Positions 33,332 through 45,353 of a stretch of DNA of 64,000 bases are shown here, one piece after another. Location of the stretch: assembly GCA_027919835.1 (NCBI GenBank), contig JANVFP010000033.1, positions 1 to 64,000 of the forward strand, written 5' to 3'. The position numbers and the translations under genes were made by a program. Origin of the DNA: Lentinula raphanica (Eukaryota; Basidiomycota; Agaricomycetes; Agaricales; Omphalotaceae). Below the pieces are notes generated by a model. It made no database searches. It had not been told where the DNA came from and saw only the letters and a list, made by a program, of their open reading frames with translations. Positions within the stretch are counted from its first letter, which is position 1, and every line of letters begins with the position of its first letter.

Positions 33332-35495
33332 CCGTAAAGATAAAAAACGGCGAAAGGCTCGCAAAGCGAGGTCTTTATTGAACGCATTAGCCAATAAAGG
33401 TCACGATGAGTACAACCGTCGTATTCAACAACAGCTTGTTGACGGTATCCGACGTCAATTAGATGTTGTACTTCCTCCCTTAGAGGGAGTAAAAAACGTC
33501 AAGGTTAAACAACCTGATGGATGGTCTGGGGGAGGAAATCTCGATGAATTCGAGACCTGGACTAATTCGGTCCTCAACTGGATGGTTGTGAACCAACTAA
33601 TGGGACCTGATGGTAACGGTATGCAGGTACTCTGCCTTGAAGGCATGCTGGATGGGGAAGCTAGACAATGGTATCATGACCATGTCATCGGACCCCATCG
33701 CTCCAGGGAGTACTGGAGGACTGAAGAGGTCCTAATTGGACTCTTCAAACACTTCGTTCAAAGCGAGGTGTATACATACGCAGAGACAATTTGGCGCTCT
33801 GCGAAATATGATGCCAAAACTGGCATTCGCGACTACTTCGCAAAACTTAATCGTTTTGCATTACGATTACTGCACATCCCAAGTAAGGATGTGTTTCGAT
33901 CAAAATTACTCGATGGGTTACCCGTTCATCTCATAAATTATCTGAGAGATGAACATGTCATCCCAGAAGTAGCTTCAGTTCGCGAAATCGTGAACTGTAT
34001 TCGGCGCAAGGAAGAAGCTGATGCAATGTCAGCTAATACCAAGTTGTTGCACTCCACGCCGAGTGCAACCTCCAGGAGCGACAAGAGCGCTCCCGGCGCG
34101 AAGGGTAGCACCCAACGCTTTCGGTTGGTAAAGGTATCCGCCCAAACCAGTAGACCAACCACAAGTTGGTCTAAACCCAACAACGCCTCTGGAAACTATG
34201 TCCCGAGGCATGCTGCCATGTCCACTCCAGCTGAAAAGCCAAAGGACACTGTAGTTCCTAACAAGGAACGGAAGTCCGCCCCAAAACTGTGTTGGGGTTG
34301 TGGACAAGTGGGCCATTTCCACAATGACCCAGTCTGTGAATGTTATGGCAAAGAAAGATTATTTGCCATAAGTGAAGACACCTCGTTGGTCGAAGGGGAT
34401 GCACCACCTGAAGTTGAGGAAGCACAGGTGATGGCGTTGGAGTCCGCTGAACCAACGACAGATACCGCCATTGAATTGGTGGCAGATTCTGACGGCGAAT
34501 ACGTTCTAGAGCAGTACGAAGACTACCTCGGAGCGATGTTTCATTCATCGGAATCTGATGACAATGAAGTGACCTCTGCTGGTCGCATGGCTGGAATGAC
34601 TGCTCGATTAGAGCAAGTTCTGGACCACCCCATAGCGGTAGTTGATACTGCTAGAAGGATCGTGTTGAGTGACGGAAATGTCGTCCTCAATGAGGAGGCG
34701 GGAGACGAATCCGACAAGGATATTGTCATGGGCGATCCTGACTCACCTTGGACTTATCCTGAGCTGATTCCATTGACGGAAACAGAACTGGATAGTCAGT
34801 TTCCCCATTGTTCTTCAGAACAGATGGGTATATTCTTGGAGCGACAGCTACAAGAAGAGTTCACCAATGACAGTGAACTTATGAAGTGGGAGTACATAGA
34901 TGATGTACTCCGACTACACGCTCTGGATGGTCGATCTATTCAGCCATCTACTATGATGGATGTGGCCTTGCTCCGCTCGTTGAGCAAAATTGACCGTCCC
35001 ATTCGAGGTAATCCAGACGAACGTCGAATGATGTCCTGTCTGATGAACATCGGAGGTAGCATAGCGCTCCTCATGTTCGACTCCGGGAGTTCGCTAGAAG
35101 CTCTCACCCCAATGTTTACGCAGGTTGCGAAGCATAAGGTGTTCGAATTGAAACACCAGCACAGTCTCCAATTAGGGACTGTGGGTAGTAGGGCGAAGTT
35201 CAACTATGGAACTTACGCTGATGTCGTCGTTGGAAACGACAAATATCCCACTTATTGGGATATAATTAATCTCGATCGGTATGATGCCGTGATTGGCACA
35301 TACTGGATGAGAAAACACAATGTTGTGCTTGATTTCAAGAACAACATTATCAACATCAATGGCTGCAAAATAGCCACCATGACAGCTACCAAAGACGCGG
35401 CAGAATTCCAGCGTCGTGTAGCGATGCGTCATTCCGAAAGGAATGAGAAGTTGAAGAGGAAGGATAATCCTTCTCCTAAGGAGTCCACTATCTGA
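33321..35495 (+). CDS. Family-B ORF2: capsid-like region, zinc knuckle, aspartic protease
   Basis: Taken from the ATG at 33321; an earlier in-frame ATG (33120) overlaps ORF1 deeply. A basic start (MIRSRKDKKRRKARKARS) is followed by a retrotransposon capsid-like domain with DEFETWTNSVLNWMV, EGEARQWYHDHV-type and FVQSEVYTYAETIW segments. A CCHC-like knuckle CWGCGQVGHFHNDPVC follows, then an acidic linker, and an aspartic protease with LLMFDSGSSLEAL and a later DAVIGTYWMRKH. It ends in TGA, and pol continues in the same frame 33 bp later with no other stop. Readthrough of the TGA or a CGA-to-TGA mutation are both possible. Confidence 0.8.
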   Translation: MIRSRKDKKRRKARKARSLLNALANKGHDEYNRRIQQQLVDGIRRQLDVVLPPLEGVKNVKVKQPDGWSGGGNLDEFETWTNSVLNWMVVNQLMGPDGNGMQVLCLEGMLDGEARQWYHDHVIGPHRSREYWRTEEVLIGLFKHFVQSEVYTYAETIWRSAKYDAKTGIRDYFAKLNRFALRLLHIPSKDVFRSKLLDGLPVHLINYLRDEHVIPEVASVREIVNCIRRKEEADAMSANTKLLHSTPSATSRSDKSAPGAKGSTQRFRLVKVSAQTSRPTTSWSKPNNASGNYVPRHAAMSTPAEKPKDTVVPNKERKSAPKLCWGCGQVGHFHNDPVCECYGKERLFAISEDTSLVEGDAPPEVEEAQVMALESAEPTTDTAIELVADSDGEYVLEQYEDYLGAMFHSSESDDNEVTSAGRMAGMTARLEQVLDHPIAVVDTARRIVLSDGNVVLNEEAGDESDKDIVMGDPDSPWTYPELIPLTETELDSQFPHCSSEQMGIFLERQLQEEFTNDSELMKWEYIDDVLRLHALDGRSIQPSTMMDVALLRSLSKIDRPIRGNPDERRMMSCLMNIGGSIALLMFDSGSSLEALTPMFTQVAKHKVFELKHQHSLQLGTVGSRAKFNYGTYADVVVGNDKYPTYWDIINLDRYDAVIGTYWMRKHNVVLDFKNNIININGCKIATMTATKDAAEFQRRVAMRHSERNEKLKRKDNPSPKESTI

Positions 35496-35528
35496 CTCTG
35501 GGCACTCCGAGAGGAGAACGAGAGGATC

Positions 35529-38106
35529 ATGAGTCCTAAGCCCTCTCGACCGACCACTACCATAGAAGAAGTGGTAGACGATTCGGATATCCAAAACGAA
35601 CTCGCCCGCATAAAGCGTGCATTACCCACTGATTCACCGGTGGTGATTCGTCTGGCTGATCCAGACGAAAATGTCGATCTCCGTCCAGAGTTATTGGACG
35701 ATTGCGTGGAATATGTGCAAGAATTCTCGCGCAGATTTGATGCTAGGTATGAGAAGCATCAAATGGGGGAGGGAAACCCCGAGCCCATTCAAAAATCAAT
35801 TGACCCAGAATTAGATTTGGGATCATCATCTGAGGACTCCAATGTCGGCAGCGACGAGGAGTATGAGATTATGGAATACACCCATAAACTCAAACCAACT
35901 GACAGACTATGCATCATACATAGCAACCATCAACGACGACAAATCCCTACGACCAATAATCGTAAGGGATTACACAAGAAACGTCGGACTGGTCAACTTG
36001 CCAGAAGACATAGAGAGTTCCGAGCTAAAGAAGCGGAACTGACTTATCTTCCAGTCGAAGAAATTGAACTGGAAGATAACCGTGAGGTACTAAAGTCCCT
36101 CAAGTCTACCGATGGAGACTACTCTGAAGCAGACATCCCACGACTACGTGAAGGATGGCTAGAGCGGAACAAAGACATGCTTCAGGGAGTCCCAGAAACA
36201 CTCCCTCCACTACGGGAGATCAATCATCGTATACCGTTGATTGACGAAAACAAAAGGTATAGTTATTATATGCCTCGGTGTCCGGATAGTCTCAAAGTAG
36301 ACTTATCTGAGAAGCTCGAGAGATACACTCGGGCTCAATGGTGGATCCACGCAACGGCTCCCCAAGCAGCTCCCATGCTGTGCATTCCCAAGAAGAATGG
36401 GAAATTGCGTACCATTGTCGATTATCGACAACGGAACAAAAATACAGTGAAGGATGTCACTCCTTTCCCTGATCAAGACCATATTCGGTCTGATGTAGCA
36501 CGACACAAGTATCAATCCAAGATTGATATGTCGGATGCATATGAGCAAATACGCAACGAGGTACGAGATGTACCCAAAACTGCATTTGCTACCATTTATG
36601 GTACATATGTCAGTCAAGTCATGATGCAAGGAGATTGCAACGCCCCGGCGACATTCCAACGCATCATGACTAGGACCTTCCAGGACCTAATCGGACGATG
36701 TGTCCACGTATACCTAGACGATATTTTCGTCTTCAGTGATTCCATAGCGGATCACGAGAAACACCTAAGCATGGTGTTTGAACGACTTCGTAAACAGAAG
36801 TTCTACCTCAAGGCAGACAAATGCGAATTGTACGCTAAGGAGGTAGACTGTCTTGGCCACATGATAGATGACCAAGGTATCCATGCAGACATGGACAAAA
36901 TGGCGAAAATTCGTGAATGGAGAACGCCAAGAAATTTCAACGATGTCCAGAAATTTTTAGGACTCGTACAATATTTGGCAAGTTTCATGCCAACGGTAGC
37001 AGTGTACACCAGCCCTCTGTCGCTAATGTGTAGGAACAACGTTCCCTTCGTGTGGCTTCCGTTCCACGAAACCTGTTTCCAAAATATCAAACGTCTCGCT
37101 ACATCTGATAAAGTACCGGTGCTTAAACCGATTGACCCTAGGACTGGAGTGCCTATATGGGTCATATGCGATGCCTCAGTAAGCGGCATCGGGGCATACT
37201 ATGGTCAAGGTCCTACCTGGAAGGACTGTAGGCCCGCTGGATTCATGTCCAAAAAGTTCACTGCAGCGCAGATGAACTATCGAGTATTTGAGCAAGAAAC
37301 GCTCGCCATACTGGAGGCTTTACTCAAATGGTCGGACAAATTGATGGGATATCGCATCCACATTGTTACCGACCACGAAGTGTTGACTTTCTTTAAGTCA
37401 CAACGGCACTTGAGCAGCCGACAAACTCGATGGATGGAATATCTATCGAGGTATGACTTTGATATTCGATATATCAAAGGCTCAACTAATAAAATCGCCA
37501 ATGCATTATCGCGATATTATGAGTCTGACCTTCCTGGAGAGACTCATCCGGCTAATGAATATGTCAATGCCAACATCCAACTTGACAAAGATATGGACAA
37601 TCTCCCTAACCCGAGGATAGACAAGGTTAAAGGAGCTCGACTAGCTGCTCTTCGGGAGGACAAAGAGCAACGAGACATCGAGGCTAAACTCCTTGATGAA
37701 AACAAAGAAAAGGTCGAGACTGATCCCAATACAGATCAGGAACAGTACAACCCCACTGTACTCGAATCACGACAAAGAGGTCCTAAACTTCTTCCTACGT
37801 CGTTAATCGAATCGAACTTCGAGAATGAAGTTCGTACACTATCGTTGCAAGACGCTCTGCTCCAGAAAATACTGGAACACCCTAATGATCACAAAGGATT
37901 CCAGGTGATCAATGGAATCATATACTCCACTAATCGCAATGGAGACGATGTGATTTGCATTCCCGCCGGTAAAACTACCTCGGGAAAATCCCTTCAAGGA
38001 CTAGTCCTCGAACAGGCTCACGAAGTGGTAGGTCATTTCGGTGAGCAGCGAACATCCGATTATGTTCGGAGATGGTACTGGTGGCCCCGTATACACGGGG
38101 ACACGG
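35529..38106 (+). pseudogene. Family-B pol, part 1: reverse transcriptase, RNase H, start of integrase (split by insertion)
   Basis: A linker domain precedes the reverse transcriptase (APMLCIPKKNGKLRTIVDYRQRN; QGDCNAPATFQRIM; VYLDDIFVF). RNase H follows (WVICDASVSGIGAY; NYRVFEQETLAILEAL; VTDHEVLTFF; GSTNKIANALSRY). The integrase zinc domain begins (HEVVGHFGEQRTSDYVRRWYWWP) and is cut at 38106 by the family-A element; its CxxC half appears at 45354. The ATG at 35529 is only nominal, since the frame is open back to the ORF2 stop. Confidence 0.9.
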
Positions 38107-39805
38107 TAACGAGGTATAAAGTCGGTTCTTAGTATAATGCCTTATGACAGGTCACTTAGCACGAACACAGAGTACGACTTCACGGATTCGTCAATCAAAT
38201 TGTATTTATAGCGAGGTGTGGGGCATTGTCAGAGATTCCGCACTATCTTATATCTCAAGTCAAACGCAGTCTTGTAAGATCTTTTAGATCAGCAATACTG
38301 GTCAGCAGAACGAAGTGACACGGATATACCAGTCGTAAGATCTGGACTAAGGGGTTTGTTTTGAGTGGCTTCCACTCGAATAAGGGTTTTTAGGCTCGGA
38401 AAGCAACGGGGTACCAGACGTTATGGTAGACCAATCGATTCCGCTCCCGGGTGAAGCAGTACTGATCACTATTCTCAGTAAAACCTCGAAGATCACGCAG
38501 ATCACCAATCACTACGTGTCAACTTGAACAGAGCCACCAAAACTCTGCACGTTCACTCGGCACAACCTGAGACCAAGTCCTCTGTATCTCCGGAACGGAG
38601 TCTACCTTCAACTAGCAAGTGACAGACACCAAGTCAAACCACTCAAAAGTCGGGCTTATTGCGATGAAGTAACACACTTAATCTGCAAGGTCCGGTACGG
38701 CTTAGAAGCCTTTACTCCCACGTATGGATGAAAAGGATTACCAGTTCAGAGAGATCTGGGCGCGAAACTTGTTTCATTTGTGCGGATACAGGTCTTTAAG
38801 TACACTACGAAAAGTCCAATACCCGTATTTGTCCTTGATCTAGTAGATCTAGCTATTTCTATGGACGGAGTCCGATAATATACACTTAAATAGTAAAATA
38901 TGACTGAAACAATACAAACACGCAAGGAAATAGTAAAGAAAACAGAGAAAAAGATGAAACTTGTCCGTATTTCGTCGTACTTTTGCCAGATCTAGAAGAC
39001 CAAGCAAGTTCCGACCATGGTCTGTGCGGCATCCACATGCTAGGGTGCCTAACTCGTCAGAGTGGCTCCTGCCTGTGTTGCTCAAGTGTTTCCGACGAAT
39101 TTGCTTCCGCGGAATAGTAGTGGTCTCCCCAGGTTTATGAGATAGACTCGTAACCGTGGTTGATCTCGCGGATCAAGTAGGTCTGGTCCGCAGCTTTCGA
39201 ACGGTATGCATATAGCCTGGTGTTCTGGAGCGGACAACGAAGATAAATGCTTCAGAAGTGTTTTCCATAGGTTTCTGCGCGTTTCCGTGAGTGCTGGTCA
39301 AAGCTGTACATAGCATACGCTATATCCCAGTTTAGAACTTGAACATATGCGTGTTTCCGCTGCGGGTTTCACCCGTACTGCCACGGAAATACTAGATCAT
39401 GATGTTTCCGACGGTTTCCGCTACTTTGCGTAGGGTTTCCATGTGGTAACTCGTCCGGATAGGCTCTCATCGTGTCTGATCTGCTAGATCAAGTGAAATT
39501 TCCGTCATCACAGCCAAGTACCAAACTCAGTTGTGCCGATCCGGCAGATCTTGATACTAAGTCGATATTCCCTTGGTGTGCTCATACCAGTAGTCAGCAT
39601 TCTTGAAGGATCCCCGACCAAGGGTGCGAGCAATAGCTCTAAGTGGATATTCATGGCTGATCCTGCCAAAGGATCTGTATCCTAGCTTATACTGATACAA
39701 GTTTGACTGCTAGTTCGGGCTCACTACAGTCCTTATTGATACTATGCAACGGTCTAAGTTGATCTTTTTGATCATTGCACGCCTGCGCAGAAAAACCGCG
39801 CAACA
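38107..39805 (-). repeat. Family-A LTR, copy 2 (3' LTR, about 1.7 kb)
   Basis: Alignable by eye to 1483-3174 over the ends and many internal blocks. It carries repeated GATC-5 bp-GATC motifs (for example 38837, 39166, 39478 and 39541). Short ORFs within (38849-39085, 39687-39908) are not genes. Confidence 0.7.
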
Positions 39806-39816
39806 TCTCCCCCAAA

Positions 39817-40120
39817 CTAAAGATCTGACCGTCCCCGGTCATTGCTATGGGTAGTGTAGGCTCGTATCCCTTGAAAGGAGTGGTACTGTAGCTGATCCAA
39901 CAGATCAATCACTTTTTCCGCAACATTCTGACTTGATTATACCCGGTGATCTAACAGATCAAGTTGATCCGTTGATCTTAGCACCCGTACCGACAACTCC
40001 GCTGTCCTCTTGTCGAAGACGCTAAGTCCTCGGTTTGTTATCGGCGCTTAATTTCCGAGTGTGATATCATGACGTAAATCACGCTTCCAATTCTATCACA
40101 TCACATACACACTTCCTCGA
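39817..40120 (-). other. 3' internal segment of family-A copy 2, up to the FB1 insertion
   Basis: Homologous on the minus strand to 1230-1471 (shared 'cactcggaaattaagcgc'). It ends at TCCTCGA, the 7-bp duplication of FB1. Confidence 0.65.
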
Positions 40121-43100
40121 CACAGGATACAGTAAAGCTTTTGTAAAAAACACTGATAAGTTATCGGGTACCTATTGCAAATAGTTGTGATAACCCAGAG
40201 GGGGTCCCGGAAATGGCCCCGGGGGGTGGTCATGCCTGTCACCACCTGTCACATATGGACATATGGCTTATATTTACTGTTTTGGGTAATTAATAATCAT
40301 CCAGATATTAAATAAGCAGTACATTTTCAAAAAAACTCGAAAATTCATAAAAATTCATAAAAAACCTAAAATGGCCTGATTAGGTCAGATCAGGATATGT
40401 AAGCAAATGACCTCATATGATAAAAAATGATGTAGGGCCAATGTAGGTACTAAAAATAGCCCAAAAAATTACTAAAAATGTGAAAAATATTTAGGGATGG
40501 TATAGAGCCTATTGCAGGCCCAGGCACATCGAAATTACCAAAAAAGGAAAAAATTGATCATGATCTCATCTTGTAGCAAAAAATCTGAAAAAAATCCTAA
40601 AAATAGTCAAAAAATTCAGGGGTGCCTTGTTGGCCCTGAAAATGCAAAATAAAAAAATACGCGACAAGTGTAAAAATTTTCATCACTCCAAATCATTCCA
40701 AATCCACTATACAGTCAGTATATATGATGTATATGCTATATTTAGCATCCTAGTACCTTTATTCGGCTAAAAATAGAACTTGATCTCATCTGATAGCAAA
40801 AAATCTGAAAAAATCATAAAAAATACTCAAAAAATTCAGGGGTGCCTCATTGGCCCTGAAAATGCAAAATAAAAAAATTTACACGATACAATTGAAAAAC
40901 AACATCACTCCAAATTATACCAAATCCACTACACAGTCAGTATATATCATGTATATGACATTTATAGCACCCCTAGTACCCTCAATCACTTATATCACTC
41001 AAGAATCATACCAAACTGAATAATTTGGGGAGTAAATATGTTGTACATGATATTTTTAGCACACCTAGTACCCTTGATAACTTAGAACAATTTATATTAC
41101 TCAATATGTTCAGTACACTTAGCACTTATCACACCTAACACACTAAAACTCATAACAGTACTTATATGTATTATACTTAACACAGTTGACAATGAAAATA
41201 CTTAAAACAGTGTTATCATTCACTATACTTAACACACTTAACAGTCAAAAAGTCGGAACAATTGTTATACTATAATACACTCATAACAACGAGTTTTGGG
41301 TGCTTATGGGTGCTTATTTGGTGTTTTTGAGTCGAAATTCATCAATAGCACACTCAATAATTTTTGTGTGGGCTCTATATTGTGTAAGGATGTTGTTTAT
41401 ATCATACTACACTTGATACAATTTGGAGAACTCAAGATTACAGCTTGTGGGACTGGCTATATTGTGATCTTGTGTGATATAACAGTGTTTTATGTAAATG
41501 TCCATGCATACACCCATGTTATGAAGTCAAACTGCTACTGGGTTATGAGAAGAGTCATCCTACAACCTATTCTATGCAAACTCTATGTGATACAGCCAAG
41601 AGATCTGTAATGGGGGTCATTGAATATGACATCTATTGTTACATGTAAGTTTAGACATCTATAGTTTACATGAAACATGTACATGTATATCACAGAGTCC
41701 AATAGTCATAGTGAGTATCTGAACCATGTCCAGACACTTCTAGTAGACCATAGGAGTGATTCCCTCATGAACCACCATCAGTATACTTGCATTACATGGA
41801 CATATGCATTGACAATTACATAAAACACTGTTATATTTCAAAAGATCACAATATACATCAGGAAAAATCTATCTAGGCCCAGGTTGCCTGGAGACACCCC
41901 CAAAATTCCAGGCAGTTTCAAGTTCTTGAAATGATTTTAAGTCAACCTTATGTCTTCAGGCTTACCTGAGTTGCTTTGAAAATCTTTGGAAATCTTTGAA
42001 AATCTCTGGGAAGCCTGAGAAGTCTAAGCTTTTGGGGGGTGTCTCTAGGCTCTCTGGACCCAAGGTATTTTTCCTGATGTAGCCAGCCCCACAAGCTGTA
42101 ATCTTGAGTTCTCCAAATTGTATCAAGTGTAGTATGATATAAACAACATCCTTACACAATATAGAGCCCACACAAAAATTATTGAGTGTGCTATTGATGA
42201 ATTTCGACTCAAAAACACCAAATAAGCACCCATAAGCACCCAAAACTCGTTGTTATGAGTGTATTATAGTATAACAATTGTTCCGACTTTTTGACTGTTA
42301 AGTGTGTTAAGTATAGTGAATGATAACACTGTTTTAAGTATTTTCATTGTCAACTGTGTTAAGTATAATACATATAAGTACTGTTATGAGTTTTAGTGTG
42401 TTAGGTGTGATAAGTGCTAAGTGTACTGAACATATTGAGTAATATAAATTGTTCTAAGTTATCAAGGGTACTAGGTGTGCTAAAAATATCATGTACAACA
42501 TATTTACTCCCCAAATTATTCAGTTTGGTATGATTCTTGAGTGATATAAGTGATTGAGGGTACTAGGGGTGCTATAAATGTCATATACATGATATATACT
42601 GACTGTGTAGTGGATTTGGTATAATTTGGAGTGATGTTGTTTTTCAATTGTATCGTGTAAATTTTTTTATTTTGCATTTTCAGGGCCAATGAGGCACCCC
42701 TGAATTTTTTGAGTATTTTTTATGATTTTTTCAGATTTTTTGCTATCAGATGAGATCAAGTTCTATTTTTAGCCGAATAAAGGTACTAGGATGCTAAATA
42801 TAGCATATACATCATATATACTGACTGTATAGTGGATTTGGAATGATTTGGAGTGATGAAAATTTTTACACTTGTCGCGTATTTTTTTTATTTTGCATTT
42901 TCAGGGCCAACAAGGCACCCCTGAATTTTTTGACTATTTTTAGGATTTTTTTCAGATTTTTTGCTACAAGATGAGATCATGATCAATTTTTTCCTTTTTT
43001 GGTAATTTCGATGTGCCTGGGCCTGCAATAGGCTCTATACCATCCCTAAATATTTTTCACATTTTTAGTAATTTTTTGGGCTATTTTTAGTACCTACATT

Positions 43101-43411
43101 GGCCCTACATCATTTTTTATCATATGAGGTCATTTGCTTACATATCCTGATCTGACCTAATCAGGCCATTTTAGGTTTTTTATGAATTTTTATGAATTTT
43201 CGAGTTTTTTTGAAAATGTACTGCTTATTTAATATCTGGATGATTATTAATTACCCAAAACAGTAAATATAAGCCATATGTGACAGGTGGTGACAGGCAT
43301 GACCACCCCCCGGGGCCATTTCCGGGACCCCCTCCGGGTTATCACAACTATTTGCAATAGGTACCCGATAACTTATCGGTACTTTTTACAAAAGTTTTAC
43401 AGTATCAGCTG
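40121..43411. mobile_element. Foldback element FB1 (3.29 kb)
   Basis: Ends CACAGGATACAGTAAAGC and (inverted) CAGCTGATACTGTAAAAC, flanked by the 7-bp duplication TCCTCGA. Two inverted arms of about 1.33 kb (40121-41463 and 42084-43411) are nearly identical; the spacer of about 0.6 kb contains MITE M2. It is AT-rich, with A/T-run-rich motifs and no real gene. Apparent proteins such as the 104-aa frame at 41296 and its mirror at 41962 are the same arm read from both sides. Confidence 0.9.
41856..42079. mobile_element. MITE M2 (224 bp) in the spacer of FB1
   Basis: Ends CATCAGGAAAAATC / GTATTTTTCCTGATG, with a TA duplication on each side. FB2 carries the unoccupied site at about 47400 (CAATATAGCCAGCC), which proves the insertion and its 2-bp duplication. 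Confidence 0.92.
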
Positions 43412-43549
43412 TCCTCGAAGCAACTTCTTTTCAACATTTTACATACTATCCCAGGGCTTAGTAAGTGCTGACAAAGGTTCAACGGACTTAGAAATTTTTC
43501 TAAGTTCGTCTTTCTTCCTCCCACCATCGTTGTCCCTGTCCTTGACACG

Positions 43550-44083
43550 ATGGCTTCGTCCTCTAAACGACCACCTCCTCGACCTCTCGCAGCGCCTCCC
43601 GTCAGGAAGAAACTGTCGATCCGTCCCGTAGATTCCTTGGACTTGGGCGCCGTTCACCGTGTTCACTTTGACCGGTCAGTCCGAGAGCTTGGCAAGCTGT
43701 CTGTCGCCTCCGACGCGCTGTTCCTACCGGCCTCAGCTGAAGAATGCTCCCTCCTGGTCAACAAATGGAAGCATTTAGCCAACACCGCCAGCCCCGCCTT
43801 CAGTTTACGACGTTACACCCATCCCGACGAAGTCGACTTTGAAGAGGTGTTGAATCAGGACACCAGCAATATCCGACCCGATACCTTTTATCCTCCTCAG
43901 TTAACCACTTTCTGCACTACCTTCGACACTGGAGCCGTCTCCTCCGGGGAGGGGTTTCAGCTGTACCAGGCGTTGGTCTTTCTGCAGCGCGGGCTTGCAC
44001 GCCTCATCCGTGGTCATCTTGCTAAGGCAGAGATCCATCGTCGGCTCCTCACGTTTACTGCTCTCCCCAACTTTTCTTACAGT
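43550..44083 (+). pseudogene. Antisense gene of family-A element, copy 2, truncated by T2
   Basis: About 178 codons remain, homologous to exon 1 of the gene at 209-1006. The N-terminus is basic and proline-rich (MASSSKRPPPRP), then FLPASAEECSLL, RRYTHPDEVDF, PDTFYPPQL and EGFQLYQALVFLQRGL. The frame continues two codons into T2 and stops. No sequence like exon 2 (the CxxC part) was found beyond T2. Read relative to its host LTR element, it is antisense and lies in the same place as copy 1. Identity between the copies is low by eye, yet both keep the frame. Confidence 0.65.
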
Positions 44084-44668
44084 CACCTGTAGCTGTAGGT
44101 TTTATGCATAATGAGTGGGCAACTGCCTGAGCCCTGTTTTGCATTACTAAGGGGCAGTTGCCCACTCAGCCAATAAATGAATATTTAAACTGGGATTAAG
44201 CACTGAATCAGGCCCCTCCCGTTGGGGTTAGCTATGCTAACCCCAACATTAGGGAGGGGTCTGATTCAGTGCCAAACATAGGCCAATAAGGGTTAGGGGG
44301 TTAGGGGTTGGGTTAGGTTAGGGTTAGGGGTTTGGTTAGGGGTTAGGGTGGTTAGGGGTTGGGTTAGGGGTTAGGGGTTGAGGATATATTGATAGACCTT
44401 AAAAAAAGACCCCCTATAGGGGGTGTCAGTTTTTTCCAAAAATGGATATTTCAAAAGATACAATTAATTCTTTTTTTTCAAAAATATTGAAAAATGTTTT
44501 TGCCTATATGTTATGCATAACATGTTTCCCAAGTTGTTATGCATTACATCCACTGCTATAGTGAGATATAGTGAGGCTTATTGAGGGGTAGGCAACTGCC
44601 CCTTGGTAATGCAAAACAGGCCTCAGGCAGTTGCCCACTTGTTATGCATAAAAGTTACAGCCTCAGCT
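44084..44668 (-). mobile_element. Telomere-repeat element T2 (585 bp)
   Basis: Same family as T1 and T3, in inverse orientation: starts CACCTGTAGCTG, ends CAGCCTCAGCTG. The interior has GGGGTTAGG-type repeats, a CCCCCTATAGGGGG palindrome, and a hairpin GGGGTTAGCTATGCTAACCCC. It is very similar to T3. No matching 7-bp duplication is seen (TTACAGT versus AAGTTAA), so a flank has been lost or altered. Confidence 0.85.
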
Positions 44669-45349
44669 GAAGTTAATGCCTCAAGCTTTCCTTGGCTGTT
44701 ACTTGATAGAACCCTATAAGTATCTTATTGACCTATGTTGTTCTTCTAAGTATCTGCCCTAGACATTCTATGTCCTTTCTGAGTCTTTTGCATTACTTTT
44801 CCGCTGTCTTTTCCGCCCGAATTGATGTCTGATCCGCTAGATCATTTTGATCTGCTAGATCAGACTCATCAATGTTATTTCTTCGGTTATCAAGTTGGTG
44901 GTTGCAGCCTCATATGGCATGTTAAATCCATTGGGCTTTACAAATTGCAAACTGCGTCGGTTTTAGATCTAAGTCTTTGCATTGTACGCATGCTTAAGCT
45001 GTCAATGAGCACAGGTCTTTTAGATCTCGTAAAATTTTCATGAAAATTTCTGAAATTTCGAAAATTCTTGAAACACCGTGTGTCCCCTCCCCCAAACTAA
45101 AGCTCAGCAGTCCCCTGCTGACCCGAAGCATCGGAAAAGGTATAAAAGCAAGGATCCCCGACCAAGGGTGCGAGCAATAGCTCTAAGTGGATATTCATGG
45201 CTGATCCTGCCAAAGGATCTGTATCCTAGCTTATACTGATACAAGTTTGACTGCTAGTTCGGGCTCGCTACAGTCCTTATTGATACTATGCAACGGTCTA
45301 AGTTGATCTTTTTGATCATTGCACGCCTGCGCGGAAAAACCGCGCAACA
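44669..45349 (-). other. Rearranged 5' part of family-A copy 2
   Basis: 45158-45349 matches the first 190 bp of the family-A LTR. At 45086-45157 there is a second polypurine-like string (minus strand: TTTAGTTTGGGGGAGGGGA) followed by unmatched sequence containing GATCCGCTAGATC and GATCTGCTAGATC at 44829-44862. It looks like a junction between related elements. Confidence 0.45.
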
Positions 45350-45353
45350 ACGG

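Larger units (their letters stand above)
38107..45349 (-). mobile_element. Family-A LTR element, copy 2, inserted in family-B integrase
   Basis: On the minus strand it starts TGTTGCGCGG (45349) and ends CCTCGTTA (38107), with ACGG on both sides. It has a 3' LTR at 38107-39805 preceded by TTTGGGGGAGA. The inside holds the antisense gene copy 2, foldback FB1 and telomere-repeat T2, but no gag or pol, so it is a non-autonomous element. The left part of its 5' LTR (44669-45157) differs from the 3' LTR and includes a second purine-tract-like string, so it is rearranged. Confidence 0.7.
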
